From: Enterobacteriaceae bacterium UBA2655
Lineage (GTDB): Bacteria; Pseudomonadota; Gammaproteobacteria; Enterobacterales; Enterobacteriaceae
Assembly (NCBI GenBank): GCA_002359495.1
Contig: DENB01000020.1
Span: 1 to 49,964 of the forward strand
Reading direction: 5' to 3'
DNA length: 49,964 nucleotides
Part shown: one piece after another, positions 1 through 7,237 of the stretch
Position numbering within the stretch: the stretch's first letter is position 1
Layout of the letters: every line of letters starts with the position of its first letter
The notes under the pieces: generated by a model
What the model was told of the DNA's origin: nothing
Seen by the model: only the letters and a program-made list of their open reading frames with translations
Database searches by the model: none
Translations under genes and position numbers: made by a program

Positions 1-13
1 CCTGTATTGTTCT

Positions 14-212
14 GAGGTGAGCATATCGCCTCTTTTCACATGACCAAGTTCAGTAACCCACTGCAGAGAGCGTCAGCGTGAACGGTACACAGAGTAACTT
101 AGTGCAGCCTTCAGGCTGATTACTCTTTCAGGTGGACAGCTACGCGCACCTGAGACTACGCCGGGCAAACCTGGCTATGCCCTACCCGCATTATAAGGCT
201 TCGCCTGTGGGC
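14..212. other. Stem-loop-rich non-coding stretch (possible structured RNA)
   Basis: No convincing reading frame is seen. Instead there is a run of hairpins: GAGGTGA/TCGCCTC (14-20 with 26-32), a nested stem GAGTAA/TTACTC (92-97 with 120-125) around CAGCC/GGCTG (105-109 with 114-118), TCAGGTG/CACCTGA (128-134 with 147-153), GCCGGG/CCTGGC (160-165 with 170-175, one G-T pair) and AGGC/GCCT (196-199 with 203-206) inside GCCC/GGGC. Such density suggests a structured RNA on one strand. As the neighbouring tRNA is leuX, where P4-type satellites integrate, a P4-like immunity (CI/C4-type) RNA is one explanation. A retron RNA whose reverse transcriptase lies left of the window is another. Strand and family are undetermined. 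Confidence 0.35.
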
Positions 213-570
213 TGCAATTATACTTTTTATAACTAACAAAGAGACATTTTAACTATTTACTAATGAGAGAGTTATTAAAGGCTTATTGACTGGAAATTCA
301 ACACATATTAGCAAGTAGAAAGCTGATCAATAACAGAACACACTAACAATAAACTAACTTTAAAAGTAAAACAGTTTACTTTCACATTTACTTTAACCTT
401 GTGCCAGGCCGTGCAGCACTAAGGCTGAGCTATAGCAGGCATATTATAACTGACACTGTGCAAGCTCTACTCACTTAGCTGTATTGCTTAGCAAACTTTT
501 CTCTTCCCTCTTCTTATGTTAATAATTAAATTATTTTTGATAAATACTATGAAAACTTCATTAAAAATAC

Positions 571-590
571 CACTGTATATACAACCAGTC
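571..590. promoter_or_regulatory. LexA (SOS) box-like site
   Basis: The site reads CACTGTATAT ACAACCAGTC. It has the CTG-N10-CAG frame of the enterobacterial LexA box (573-575 and 586-588) with the TATATA core and ACTG/CAGT flanks. It lies 6 bases left of a perfect Fur box and about 30 bases before a small reading frame. This is a sequence match only, with no evidence of function. Confidence 0.45.
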
Positions 591-596
591 ATTTAA

Positions 597-611
597 TGAT
601 AATGATTATCA
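597..611. promoter_or_regulatory. Fur box, perfect 7-1-7 inverted repeat
   Basis: TGATAAT-G-ATTATCA is an exact 7-1-7 inverted repeat of the kind bound by the ferric uptake regulator. It lies 7 bases before the GTG start of a 60-codon frame, so bound Fur would cover the promoter or start region. No siderophore or receptor gene follows, so its target may be the small frame or a gene that has been lost. Confidence 0.6.
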
Positions 612-618
612 CTTATGT

Positions 619-801
619 GTGAATTCGTGCAAGGCATGCTCTCACCTTCTTGATTGTGCTGATCAGCCTTTTAGCGGTAAGAAGATTGTGATAAATGAAG
701 GTTTGATGCAGGATTTGACTGAACACTCAGATCGAGCAAATGTTAATGAAATGTTGTTACGCGGATTTGATAGATTGGAGTTGGAAAAGTCAGTAAAATA
801 G
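619..801 (+). CDS. Small hypothetical protein behind the LexA/Fur sites
   Basis: A 60-codon frame starts at GTG and immediately follows the LexA-like and Fur boxes. The product begins NSCKACSHLLDCADQPF and is acidic in the middle. It has three cysteines in its first 13 residues, no signal peptide and no membrane segment. I do not recognise the family. A good Shine-Dalgarno is not visible, and an ATG at 615 in another frame gives only a 12-residue peptide. It may be a real iron/SOS-regulated small protein, or the remnant of a larger gene such as a bacteriocin, toxin or receptor. Confidence in coding is low and rests mainly on the promoter context. Confidence 0.25.
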   Translation: MNSCKACSHLLDCADQPFSGKKIVINEGLMQDLTEHSDRANVNEMLLRGFDRLELEKSVK

Positions 802-1232
802 CCCTTTCATGCTAATTTATGGATGAGTGCCGATTTCGCAGGGCGCGTAACACCCATTATGTTAAATACCCCTCTTTTTTACTAAATTATCTCCTCCTGA
901 ACCATGCAACTAGGCATTGAAGCCTATAACGTTCGTCCTTACATGAAAAACCCTTTAAAATCATATAAATGATATTTTAAAATGAGACTGATAGCCTATA
1001 GATGGGGTTAGCGAGCCACTTAATGCCAAAAACATGGCTATTGGAACCAACGTTAATTGTTTAGCAGAATGATATTTGCCCATTATTAACGTATGAATGC
1101 TATAGCGTCTGTAGTCGTTCCTGACGGGAAGAATGGTTATGAGGAATGCGGTAGTAGGCCAAATGCTTTTAGCGGCTTCAGGAGTAAATCCAACATAACT
1201 AAACTAATGTTAACGGATTTTATTGCAAGCTC
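802..1232. other. AT-rich non-coding stretch
   Basis: Nothing recognisable was found. One 68-codon plus-strand frame (1093-1299) exists, but it has no ribosome site, resembles nothing I know and runs through the terminator of the opposite-strand restriction gene, so it is not called. Base composition is AT-rich like the rest of the island and unlike the chromosome beyond 4 kb. Confidence 0.4.
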
Positions 1233-1264
1233 AAAAAAACGAGATCACACTCTAAAGCATGATC
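1233..1264 (-). terminator. Putative terminator of the restriction-modification operon
   Basis: Read on the minus strand, a short GATCA/TGATC stem (1260-1264 with 1243-1247) is followed after two bases by a run of seven T (1239-1233). It lies about 60 bases past the stop of the endonuclease gene. The stem is weak, so this is a moderate call. Confidence 0.4.
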
Positions 1265-1323
1265 CCGCCAAAATCACATACATTCGTTCTAATCTATAAT
1301 TTATCTTGCTTCTCGAGGTTAAC

Positions 1324-1974
1324 TTAATCACCTTTAGCTTTGATGAAAGTTTCAGCCAAATGTAGTGGTAGATCTTTCAAATACTGTTGTGCGTCCCTGA
1401 TCAATTCTTCTTGTGTTTCGTCACGCTCACGTAGATTCGCAGCCCAACCTCTTCCCGGATGCATGAAATCCCATCGAGGGCGTAAACCAGTGTAACGATG
1501 TTTACCTGGATCGTGATTTCCAAATCCATCAATTGACGAATTCCAGATTGGTTTAAAACGGGAAATAACCAAAGATTCGCCTAGTGGGATCCAGATGTCA
1601 TCAACAACCAAAAATCGGCAATAAAAATCTTCAATCGAAAGATTTTCCACTGCGCGAACACTTTCGGCATGTTCTTTTAAGCGTCTAAAGAGGACGTTTC
1701 CAACCTTATCAGGATTGGTAAGCCCCATTCTTGCCCCTGCTGGTACGGCTTTACCCACATAGATAGGCAATCGAAATTGCCCATCACGATTCAGTTCTGC
1801 TAATTGCCGATAAGCAGGATGATCGCCAGTGTAATAAATCGCGTAAATCCCTGCGCCTGGAAATGAGGTTAACTCCTCCATGGGATGAGCATCTTTGCTC
1901 AATAAGGCTTCAGCAACACTGGCACCTAAATTTTGCTTATCGAGCGGATTAAATGGAATGACCTTTCCTGTCAT
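1324..1974 (-). CDS. Eco29kI-like type II restriction endonuclease (GIY-YIG)
   Basis: This 216-residue protein matches the GIY-YIG restriction enzyme family of Eco29kI (about 214 residues), which cuts CCGCGG. Visible motifs are GIYAIYY at 42-48 and IYVGK at 71-75, then R98 and H102 in LFRRLKEH, E133 in LGESLVI and N145 in KPIWN. They follow the order and spacing of the Eco29kI catalytic residues (Tyr, Tyr, Arg, His, Glu, Asn), so the enzyme looks intact. Its ATG overlaps the methyltransferase stop by four bases (ATGA), so it is translated after the methyltransferase, which favours protection before cutting. Recognition of CCGCGG is inferred from family membership. The gene is AT-rich and sits in a tRNA-Leu-linked island, suggesting horizontal transfer. 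Confidence 0.88.
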   Translation of the reverse strand: MTGKVIPFNPLDKQNLGASVAEALLSKDAHPMEELTSFPGAGIYAIYYTGDHPAYRQLAELNRDGQFRLPIYVGKAVPAGARMGLTNPDKVGNVLFRRLKEHAESVRAVENLSIEDFYCRFLVVDDIWIPLGESLVISRFKPIWNSSIDGFGNHDPGKHRYTGLRPRWDFMHPGRGWAANLRERDETQEELIRDAQQYLKDLPLHLAETFIKAKGD

Positions 1975-3179
1975 GCAAACGCCCTTTTATTATTACCACC
2001 CTGCTTGAGAATGTTACCAATTTCAGAGGCCAGCAGCTTTTCCGCTACACTGCTTGCAACACAATACGCCAAGTGAACCGGCACTGCGTTACCCAACTGT
2101 CTCATAGTTTCAGTCCAGCTCCCGTGAAAACGATAACTATCGGGAAACGTTTGAATTCTGGCACTTTCTCGCACAGTAAAATAGCGTACTGAACCATCAT
2201 CACGAACAAGCATGTTCTCCCCACCAGGAACGCCATGAGCACCTGCTTTGAGCGTTTTAGCTGGCAGATCTAATGGGCTTCCCGTATGACCGGGATATAT
2301 TCGCGCTCCCGCTTGAAACGTATGATTCCGGATAATCTTCGCCGCCTTTATTTCAGGATCTGGCAAATCTGCAATTGCATCTCGAACTGTTTTCCACGGA
2401 AGTGTATCGGGAGGATTTTTACGCAATTTTGCGATACGACTAATCATCTGGCTTGGAACAGCTGGCATTTCTAAACCGTGTCGTTTCCAATAATTACCAG
2501 TAACCCACTGATCATAAACAAGTGCATCATAACTATGGGTCGGTTTAGGGAACGACCACTCAATTTCAAGATCATCGCGGAAACCGACAATGAATACTCG
2601 CTCACGTTTTTGTGGAATACCATAGTCTGCTGCATTGACTAATGTAGCCAGTACGTTATACGTCAACCCTTTCCCTTTGCTCTTTCCACTGGTTTTTTCT
2701 TCTTGCAAGCGTTTCAAATGCTCGCTCCAGTCTTCGCTATTCCGAGGGGCCACTTCTGGAAACTCAAGCTGCAACTGGATGTACTGGAAATAGCTCGCAA
2801 AGGTTGCTCGAGTTAACCCCTTCACATTCTCAACGATGAAGGCCTTAGGACGAATTTGCCTTATTGCTTCTGCTGTTGCAGGAAACATATCTCGCGAGTC
2901 CGAATTAGCTTTGTGTTTGCCACCTATTGAAAATGGTTGGCAAGGTGGACCGCCCGCAAGTAGATCGATACCTTTAGGGATTGATGACCAGTCGAACTCC
3001 CTTACATCGCCCTCGAAGAGGTTCCAATCAACTAATAGTGGGTTACCTTTGCTTTGGTTTTCACGGACAGTGTCGCAAGCCCACTTATCCCATTCGACTA
3101 CCGCCAAATGCTCAAATCCGGCGATTTTACACCCCATTGCGAGGCCGCCAGCGCCAGCAAATAGCTCTACAGATTTCAT
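1971..3179 (-). CDS. DNA cytosine-5 methyltransferase, partner of the Eco29kI-like enzyme
   Basis: This C5-cytosine methyltransferase would protect host DNA from the adjacent endonuclease. From the chosen start it has 402 residues. Motif I (ELFAGAGG) lies at 5-12 and binds S-adenosylmethionine; motif IV GGPPCQPFS carries the catalytic Cys80; motif VI ENV is at 117-119; motif VIII QKRERVFIVGFR follows; and motif X GNAVPVHLA is near the C terminus. The target-recognition region lies between motifs VIII and IX. ATG at 3179 is preferred because GGCGGAG (3186-3192) sits six bases upstream; in-frame starts at 3182 and 3212 are possible. It is the first gene of the pair, with no controller (C) protein gene nearby. 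Confidence 0.92.
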   Translation of the reverse strand: MKSVELFAGAGGLAMGCKIAGFEHLAVVEWDKWACDTVRENQSKGNPLLVDWNLFEGDVREFDWSSIPKGIDLLAGGPPCQPFSIGGKHKANSDSRDMFPATAEAIRQIRPKAFIVENVKGLTRATFASYFQYIQLQLEFPEVAPRNSEDWSEHLKRLQEEKTSGKSKGKGLTYNVLATLVNAADYGIPQKRERVFIVGFRDDLEIEWSFPKPTHSYDALVYDQWVTGNYWKRHGLEMPAVPSQMISRIAKLRKNPPDTLPWKTVRDAIADLPDPEIKAAKIIRNHTFQAGARIYPGHTGSPLDLPAKTLKAGAHGVPGGENMLVRDDGSVRYFTVRESARIQTFPDSYRFHGSWTETMRQLGNAVPVHLAYCVASSVAEKLLASEIGNILKQGGNNKRAFA

Positions 3180-3263
3180 CATTATCTCCGCCTTAAGGCT
3201 TATGGTGTGCATCTTAACAAGTTAATTCGCTCATCGGAACCATGAGACCAATCGCCTATCTAG

Positions 3264-3288
3264 ACAGGTACCACACTACATACAGGTA
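3264..3288. promoter_or_regulatory. Direct repeat upstream of the methyltransferase
   Basis: ACAGGTA occurs at 3264-3270 and again at 3282-3288, an 18-base period. It lies about 90-110 bases upstream of the methyltransferase start, where its promoter should be. It could be an operator, but no regulator gene is beside it and the promoter elements themselves are not clear. Confidence 0.25.
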
Positions 3289-3807
3289 AATTTAGAATAA
3301 TAGACTGCCTATGCGCCGTGTTGGGCACATACATGGACGCGCCGTAGGCGAACCGCTGGTTTTGCAATCGACTGTGGCTTATCGAGTACCGATCATTTAT
3401 GGCTCGGTGAACACCACGGCAGAGCCTGACCCTTTCCCGGCCAGGTTAGGTTTTGATGAGTGCCAAACTTCTCGCCTGGCTGATGACTCGTAACCCTCAT
3501 CCCAACATTAGCTCGTTTATTCCCTGCGACGTCATCACGACGTGGGGCATCATGGAACACCGCGCAAAGTGCGTAACAGTCGAAAGTTTTGGGATGATTT
3601 AGAGACGCTGGCTACGTCATTAGCTTCAAGTTGGATGCTGATACGTGTTTGAGCTTGGAACTACACGCCGCTATGAGATAGTATTCCCTGATCTGCCACT
3701 ACTAACTACAGCGGCAATTTCTGGTGAGAATTTAGATCATTTCTTACATGCAAAAGAGATAGAATTTTGTATCTAACTCTCTGAAAAATAAGAAATTAGG
3801 TATTGAA
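3289..3807. other. Non-coding junction between island genes and tRNA-Leu
   Basis: No convincing gene. Bases about 3310-3600 are visibly more GC-rich than the restriction-modification genes. They contain short open frames in several phases (for example 3311-3493 on plus, and a minus-strand frame rich in S/R/K) that stop quickly, as decayed coding DNA would. No integrase gene lies here, although one often lies next to the tRNA in such islands, and no second copy of the tRNA 3' end is found in the 3.8 kb to the left. The right 60 bases are AT-rich up to the tRNA 3' end. Confidence 0.4.
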
Positions 3808-3889
3808 TGCCGAAGGCCGGACTCGAACCGGCACGTATTTCTACGGTTGATTTTGAATCAACTGCGTCTACCGATTTCGCCACTCCGGC
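3808..3889 (-). tRNA. leuX: tRNA-Leu(CAA) lacking an encoded CCA end
   Basis: The minus strand folds as a leucine tRNA with a long variable arm. The anticodon loop is TTCAAAA with CAA at 3853-3855, reading UUG. The body is nearly identical to E. coli leuX as I know it; the 5' acceptor strand GCCGGAG pairs with CTTCGGC through one G-T pair. After the discriminator A the genome continues TTCAATACC instead of CCA, so CCA must be added after transcription. leuX is a classic integration site (P4 and other islands use its 3' half). The altered end on the island side fits replacement of the 3' terminus by an integrated element's attachment core. Confidence 0.96.
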
Positions 3890-3916
3890 ACGGAAGGGAT
3901 GCGGAAAACGTTGAGG

Positions 3917-3944
3917 ATTATACCCTTAAGGGCAAGCGGCGCAA
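3917..3944 (-). promoter_or_regulatory. leuX promoter
   Basis: On the minus strand TTGCGC (3944-3939), a 16-base spacer and a perfect TATAAT (3922-3917) end about 27 bases before the tRNA 5' end, followed by a CCTC discriminator region. This is a typical strong stable-RNA promoter. Confidence 0.7.
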
Positions 3945-4105
3945 CCCCAATTGACGGGCTTGTGCGCTAAGCGATGAAAAAACCAGCGGCTATCTCTTAA
4001 CGCGCCGAACACGCCTGCCCGCATTCCTTATCCATCCCGGCTTACCAGGCTGCGCCCTGCCCTTTTATCTCTCTTATTCCCTGAAGACCTTCTCGCTGCA
4101 AACGT

Positions 4106-4131
4106 AAAAGGGCCAGCCTTTCGGCTGGCCC
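4106..4131 (-). terminator. Terminator of the stress-protein operon
   Basis: A perfect nine-base stem GGGCCAGCC/GGCTGGCCC (4110-4118 with 4123-4131) has a TTTC loop. On the minus strand it is followed by TTTT. It lies about 40 bases after the stop of the 368-residue YsnF-type gene. Confidence 0.8.
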
Positions 4132-4171
4132 TCTTGGCGTTGTGAATCAAAGCCGCTCATAAACCCAGGGA

Positions 4172-5278
4172 TCAGTGGGTATGATCGTAATCACGCTGTT
4201 TCAGCTTATCTTCTACTTTATCCTTCGCAGCGCCGACTTTGTTGCTTACCTTGTCGGTCATGCTCTGGTTGCCGTCACGTGCTTGCGGTGCGGCAGTGGT
4301 ATTTCCCGTGGTGTTAACGCCTGTGGTTGAGGCTGCGGCTGCCGGTTTCGCGGCAACGTTATCAGTGGCGGAGGTGTTCACGCCGCTGTTAAGGGTATTG
4401 GCGCCGGTTGCCGACAACGCACGCTCGTTCACGTCCGGCGTGGTTTTGTCGATATCCACTTCCTGACGACGTACGGTGTCATTCACGGTTTCGGTGCGCT
4501 CGTTGGCATCGGTACGGACTACTACCTCTTCTTTCACGCGCGCCGTTTTGTTAATTACCGGCTGCTCATGCGATTCGGCAATCTCAACGGTTTTTTCGCT
4601 CCAGTCCACCTCGCCAAGCCAGGCCGGCTCGTTGATGGCGCGACGGAATACGTCGGCATGCTGCTCATGCAGCGACACATCTTCAGAAACCTGATCGGTT
4701 ACGGTATAACGACGTACGCGGGTTGAACCCTCGCTCACCAGTCGTTTGCCGACTTCAATCTGCTCTTCCGCCAGACGCAGGATTTCATCTTCCGTCTCAT
4801 CGCCGGTCAGTGACGTACGCACCGGCTCTTCGTAACGTTCATTAAGGCGATCGTTGGTTTCACCGGCAAACTCACGGTCGCGGCCCACCATCGGCTCTTC
4901 TCTTTCACCGGTCATCAGCTCACGCTCTGACGGATCGGTCAGGGTGCTCTTCATGCGTTCCGGCATATCTACCGAGTCATGGGAGTGAAGAATGGTCATC
5001 GCTCTGGCCAGATCTTTCTCTTCAGTACGCAGCGTCAGCACTACGCCGCCTTTATCCATCGCTTTGGTAAAAACATCCGCCTGGTCTTTATCAACGGTGT
5101 CACCAAACAGACGCTGCCAGATGCTTGGATGACGAATCGCTTTGCCTTCGGACTGCAAACGATCACCACTAATCAAACTAATATCCCGATCGGGAAAACC
5201 AGCTTTTGCGAGATTTCTTTTCGCGGCTTCAGCCTGCATTGCAGAATCGAACAGGGTTACGATTTTTTCATGTGCCAT
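4172..5278 (-). CDS. YsnF/AvaK-domain stress protein with N-terminal YflT-like domain
   Basis: This 368-residue protein has no signal peptide. Residues 1 to about 100 (AHEKIVTLFDSAMQAEAAKRNL...) resemble the general stress protein 17M/YflT domain. Residues about 160-275 form a DUF2382 (YsnF/AvaK) domain with its usual repeated pattern of short charged beta strands. The tail (about 290-350) is low complexity, with GVNT/TTGVNTTGN-like repeats, and ends in a charged helix (KVGAAKDKVEDKLKQ). The family is linked to stress responses by expression; its biochemistry is unknown. It follows, 27 bases downstream, a shorter gene with the same domain, so the two probably form one operon. The ATG has an upstream GAGAGGAA-type ribosome site. 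Confidence 0.8.
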   Translation of the reverse strand: MAHEKIVTLFDSAMQAEAAKRNLAKAGFPDRDISLISGDRLQSEGKAIRHPSIWQRLFGDTVDKDQADVFTKAMDKGGVVLTLRTEEKDLARAMTILHSHDSVDMPERMKSTLTDPSERELMTGEREEPMVGRDREFAGETNDRLNERYEEPVRTSLTGDETEDEILRLAEEQIEVGKRLVSEGSTRVRRYTVTDQVSEDVSLHEQHADVFRRAINEPAWLGEVDWSEKTVEIAESHEQPVINKTARVKEEVVVRTDANERTETVNDTVRRQEVDIDKTTPDVNERALSATGANTLNSGVNTSATDNVAAKPAAAASTTGVNTTGNTTAAPQARDGNQSMTDKVSNKVGAAKDKVEDKLKQRDYDHTH

Positions 5279-5305
5279 GATAAATTCCTCTCTGTTGATG
5301 GTTAA

Positions 5306-5701
5306 TTACCGATCGTCGTTTCTCTCCACTTTCACCTGCTGTTTACGTCGTGTTACCACCTCCTGAAAAGGTACGGTCTCCTGTACCTTTCGAATGTGTA
5401 GCTCTTCCTTAAGCACCAGCTTGCGAACGATTTCAATCTCTTCTTCAACGATCGGAACGATTAATACGCCGTTCTCTTCCCGAATATCCGGCATTGACTC
5501 CACGCGCTGCGCTTTCGTCACATGCTCCACCTCAACTTTTTCCTTGTTGAGCAACGCATTAATCGTTTCGTCATGCTCTGACGTAAAACGGGTTACGGTA
5601 ACGCGGTCATCCACAACTTCCTGCTTACTCAAGGTCACCTGCTCTTCAGCAAGCTTGAGCACTTCGTCTGCAGCGGTATTGTGTTCCGGCTGACCGGTCA
5701 T
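5306..5701 (-). CDS. Small YsnF/AvaK (DUF2382) domain protein
   Basis: This 131-residue protein consists almost entirely of one DUF2382 domain, beginning near EVLKLAEEQVTLSKQEV and ending in a basic QQVKVERNDDR tail. It is highly charged, with alternating E/K/R/V typical of the family, and has no membrane segment. It is the first gene of the two-gene stress operon. The ribosome site GGGAGAA stands just before the ATG. Having the same domain in two adjacent proteins suggests duplication followed by fusion of the larger one to a YflT-like domain. Molecular function is unknown. Confidence 0.8.
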   Translation of the reverse strand: MTGQPEHNTAADEVLKLAEEQVTLSKQEVVDDRVTVTRFTSEHDETINALLNKEKVEVEHVTKAQRVESMPDIREENGVLIVPIVEEEIEIVRKLVLKEELHIRKVQETVPFQEVVTRRKQQVKVERNDDR

Positions 5702-6322
5702 AATTTCTCCCGTTTCCTTTTTATATTAATGAATATTTTTCTCAGTGTTTTTGCTGAAAGAAATATTCGCCGTAAGTACGTTTCACAGTGATTAATGGTA
5801 GCTAATAATCGCAGCTTGTCAGGGGCTAATAATAAAATTTTTAAGCGAAGCGCTGATATTTAACCAAGGGAATAGTACGCATGAAAGCGTTATTTCAGGG
5901 TCGTAATTCCATTATTATTTTTGCCATAAATCGTGGGTAAACCCATGATATAAAAGCGGGAAAACGGCAGCGTGCCTCGCCTCGATTTTCAGGCCCGGAA
6001 TCCCGTCGCGCGCCGGGTTGCGCTCAAAAACCCCGCGTTAATCTTTACTTTTCCCAGGACAAGAAAAAACAGTGTTTACCTGTGAGTGTATAAATATTAA
6101 ATAATGTTTCAGGCTTAAAGAAGTTATTATTCATCGTGCTTAAACTGCTGATATTTCGCTGATAACCAATAAGCGAAGCCGAATTAAATCGTTAAGGCGT
6201 TCGGGTACGATACAGAATAATCTCAAAGCCCTTCTAAACTAAAGCCGTGCAGGAACTTTATCTAACCAGACTTCTCTTAAGCAAGGCTGACAATGATCGA
6301 GATAGAAATAACCGAGGTTGAG
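5702..6322. other. Divergent intergenic region
   Basis: This 620-base AT-rich spacer separates the stress operon (minus) from the yjjA-like gene (plus) and must hold both promoters. I see an imperfect hairpin ATCGTGGG/CCCATGAT (about 5930-5949) of unknown meaning and several TATAAA-type hexamers, but no promoter I can defend and no reading frame of interest. Confidence 0.4.
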
Positions 6323-6835
6323 ATGAATAAAATAACGCAACGCATGATTTGGGGATGGGGAATGGCGGCAGCTCTGGCGGCGGGCAGCGCATCAGCGGCA
6401 AGCTGGCAGGATCAGTTGAGCAGCGCGGCATCGCAGTTGAGCCAGCAAAACAACACCGCTACGGCGGGCGGCGCGCAACAGAACGGCGGCATGTCGCTCT
6501 CTTCGCTGACCGGTCTGCTGAACGGCGGCGATAAAGCGGTCAGCTCCTCCAGCATGACTAACGCGGCGGGCGTGATGCAGTATTGCGTCCAGCATAACGT
6601 GGTGAAAAACAATGTGCAGTCGGTGAAGGACCAGGTACTGAGCAAGCTGGGCCTGAATACCACCGCCGCGCAGGAACAGAAAACTGACTACCAGCAGGGT
6701 ATTTCAGGTTTGCTGAACACCGGCAACGGCCAGCAGCTTAACCTGCAAAGCCTGGGCAATACTCAATTAGGCGAAAAGCTGAAGACCAAAGCCTGTAACG
6801 TCGTGCTGAAGCAGGGTAAAAACTTTATCTCCTGA
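6323..6835 (+). CDS. yjjA: DUF2501 family secreted protein (YjjA-like)
   Basis: From ATG 6323 the protein has 170 residues and begins with a clear Sec signal peptide (NKITQRMIWGWGMAAALAAGSASA, cleavage after ASA at about 24). The mature part is rich in S, Q, N and A (SSAASQLSQQNNT), with a conserved C-terminal half holding two cysteines (MQYCVQHN, KTKACNVVL) that could form a disulfide. This is the DUF2501 pattern of E. coli YjjA, whose role is unknown. ATG 6323 is preferred over 6293 because GAGGTTGAG precedes it and the signal peptide then starts cleanly. The gene is monocistronic, with a terminator 45 bases downstream. Confidence 0.8.
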   Translation: MNKITQRMIWGWGMAAALAAGSASAASWQDQLSSAASQLSQQNNTATAGGAQQNGGMSLSSLTGLLNGGDKAVSSSSMTNAAGVMQYCVQHNVVKNNVQSVKDQVLSKLGLNTTAAQEQKTDYQQGISGLLNTGNGQQLNLQSLGNTQLGEKLKTKACNVVLKQGKNFIS

Positions 6836-6879
6836 TAGCGCTGCGGACATGACGCAGAGCCGCCAGTAAAATCAGCAAT

Positions 6880-6914
6880 GTGCCGATGTAAACCAGCATC
6901 GGCACTTTATCTTT
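6880..6914 (+). terminator. Terminator after the yjjA-like gene
   Basis: A perfect nine-base stem GTGCCGATG/CATCGGCAC (6880-6888 with 6897-6905) is followed by TTTATCTTT. The stretch from here to 7237 is AT-rich and holds no other gene that I can see. Confidence 0.75.
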
Positions 6915-7237
6915 ATTAACCGCTTGCATTTATATCAGCTGAAACGTCGTTTATGCCGGGCATGATTATTATTAACGCCGGGCCAATCCGCACTCCCCTT
7001 ATCTTAAGCGGTAAAGCATCCATTAATACTCCTCCGTTAAATTGACAGCCTTCTTAAGCATCCGTTTGGCTACAGAATTAAAAGCTGCAACGCTACGGAT
7101 ATCAAACCAAAAAAATTATTTTTAATTTATTCATCAGGTTAACTGGAAAATAGTCGAGCATGTAACCGGTTCGGCTAATGTTTGCTCGTTCCTGCTGTGA
7201 TAGGGTGCTTCCGCTTATTTTCACGTCAGGGATGAAA

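Noticed and set aside
1093..1299. 68-codon plus-strand frame in the island
   Set aside because: No ribosome site, no similarity, and it runs into the terminator region of the restriction operon.
3311..3493. 60-codon plus-strand frame near the tRNA
   Set aside because: No ribosome site; competing short frames on both strands suggest decayed DNA instead of a gene.
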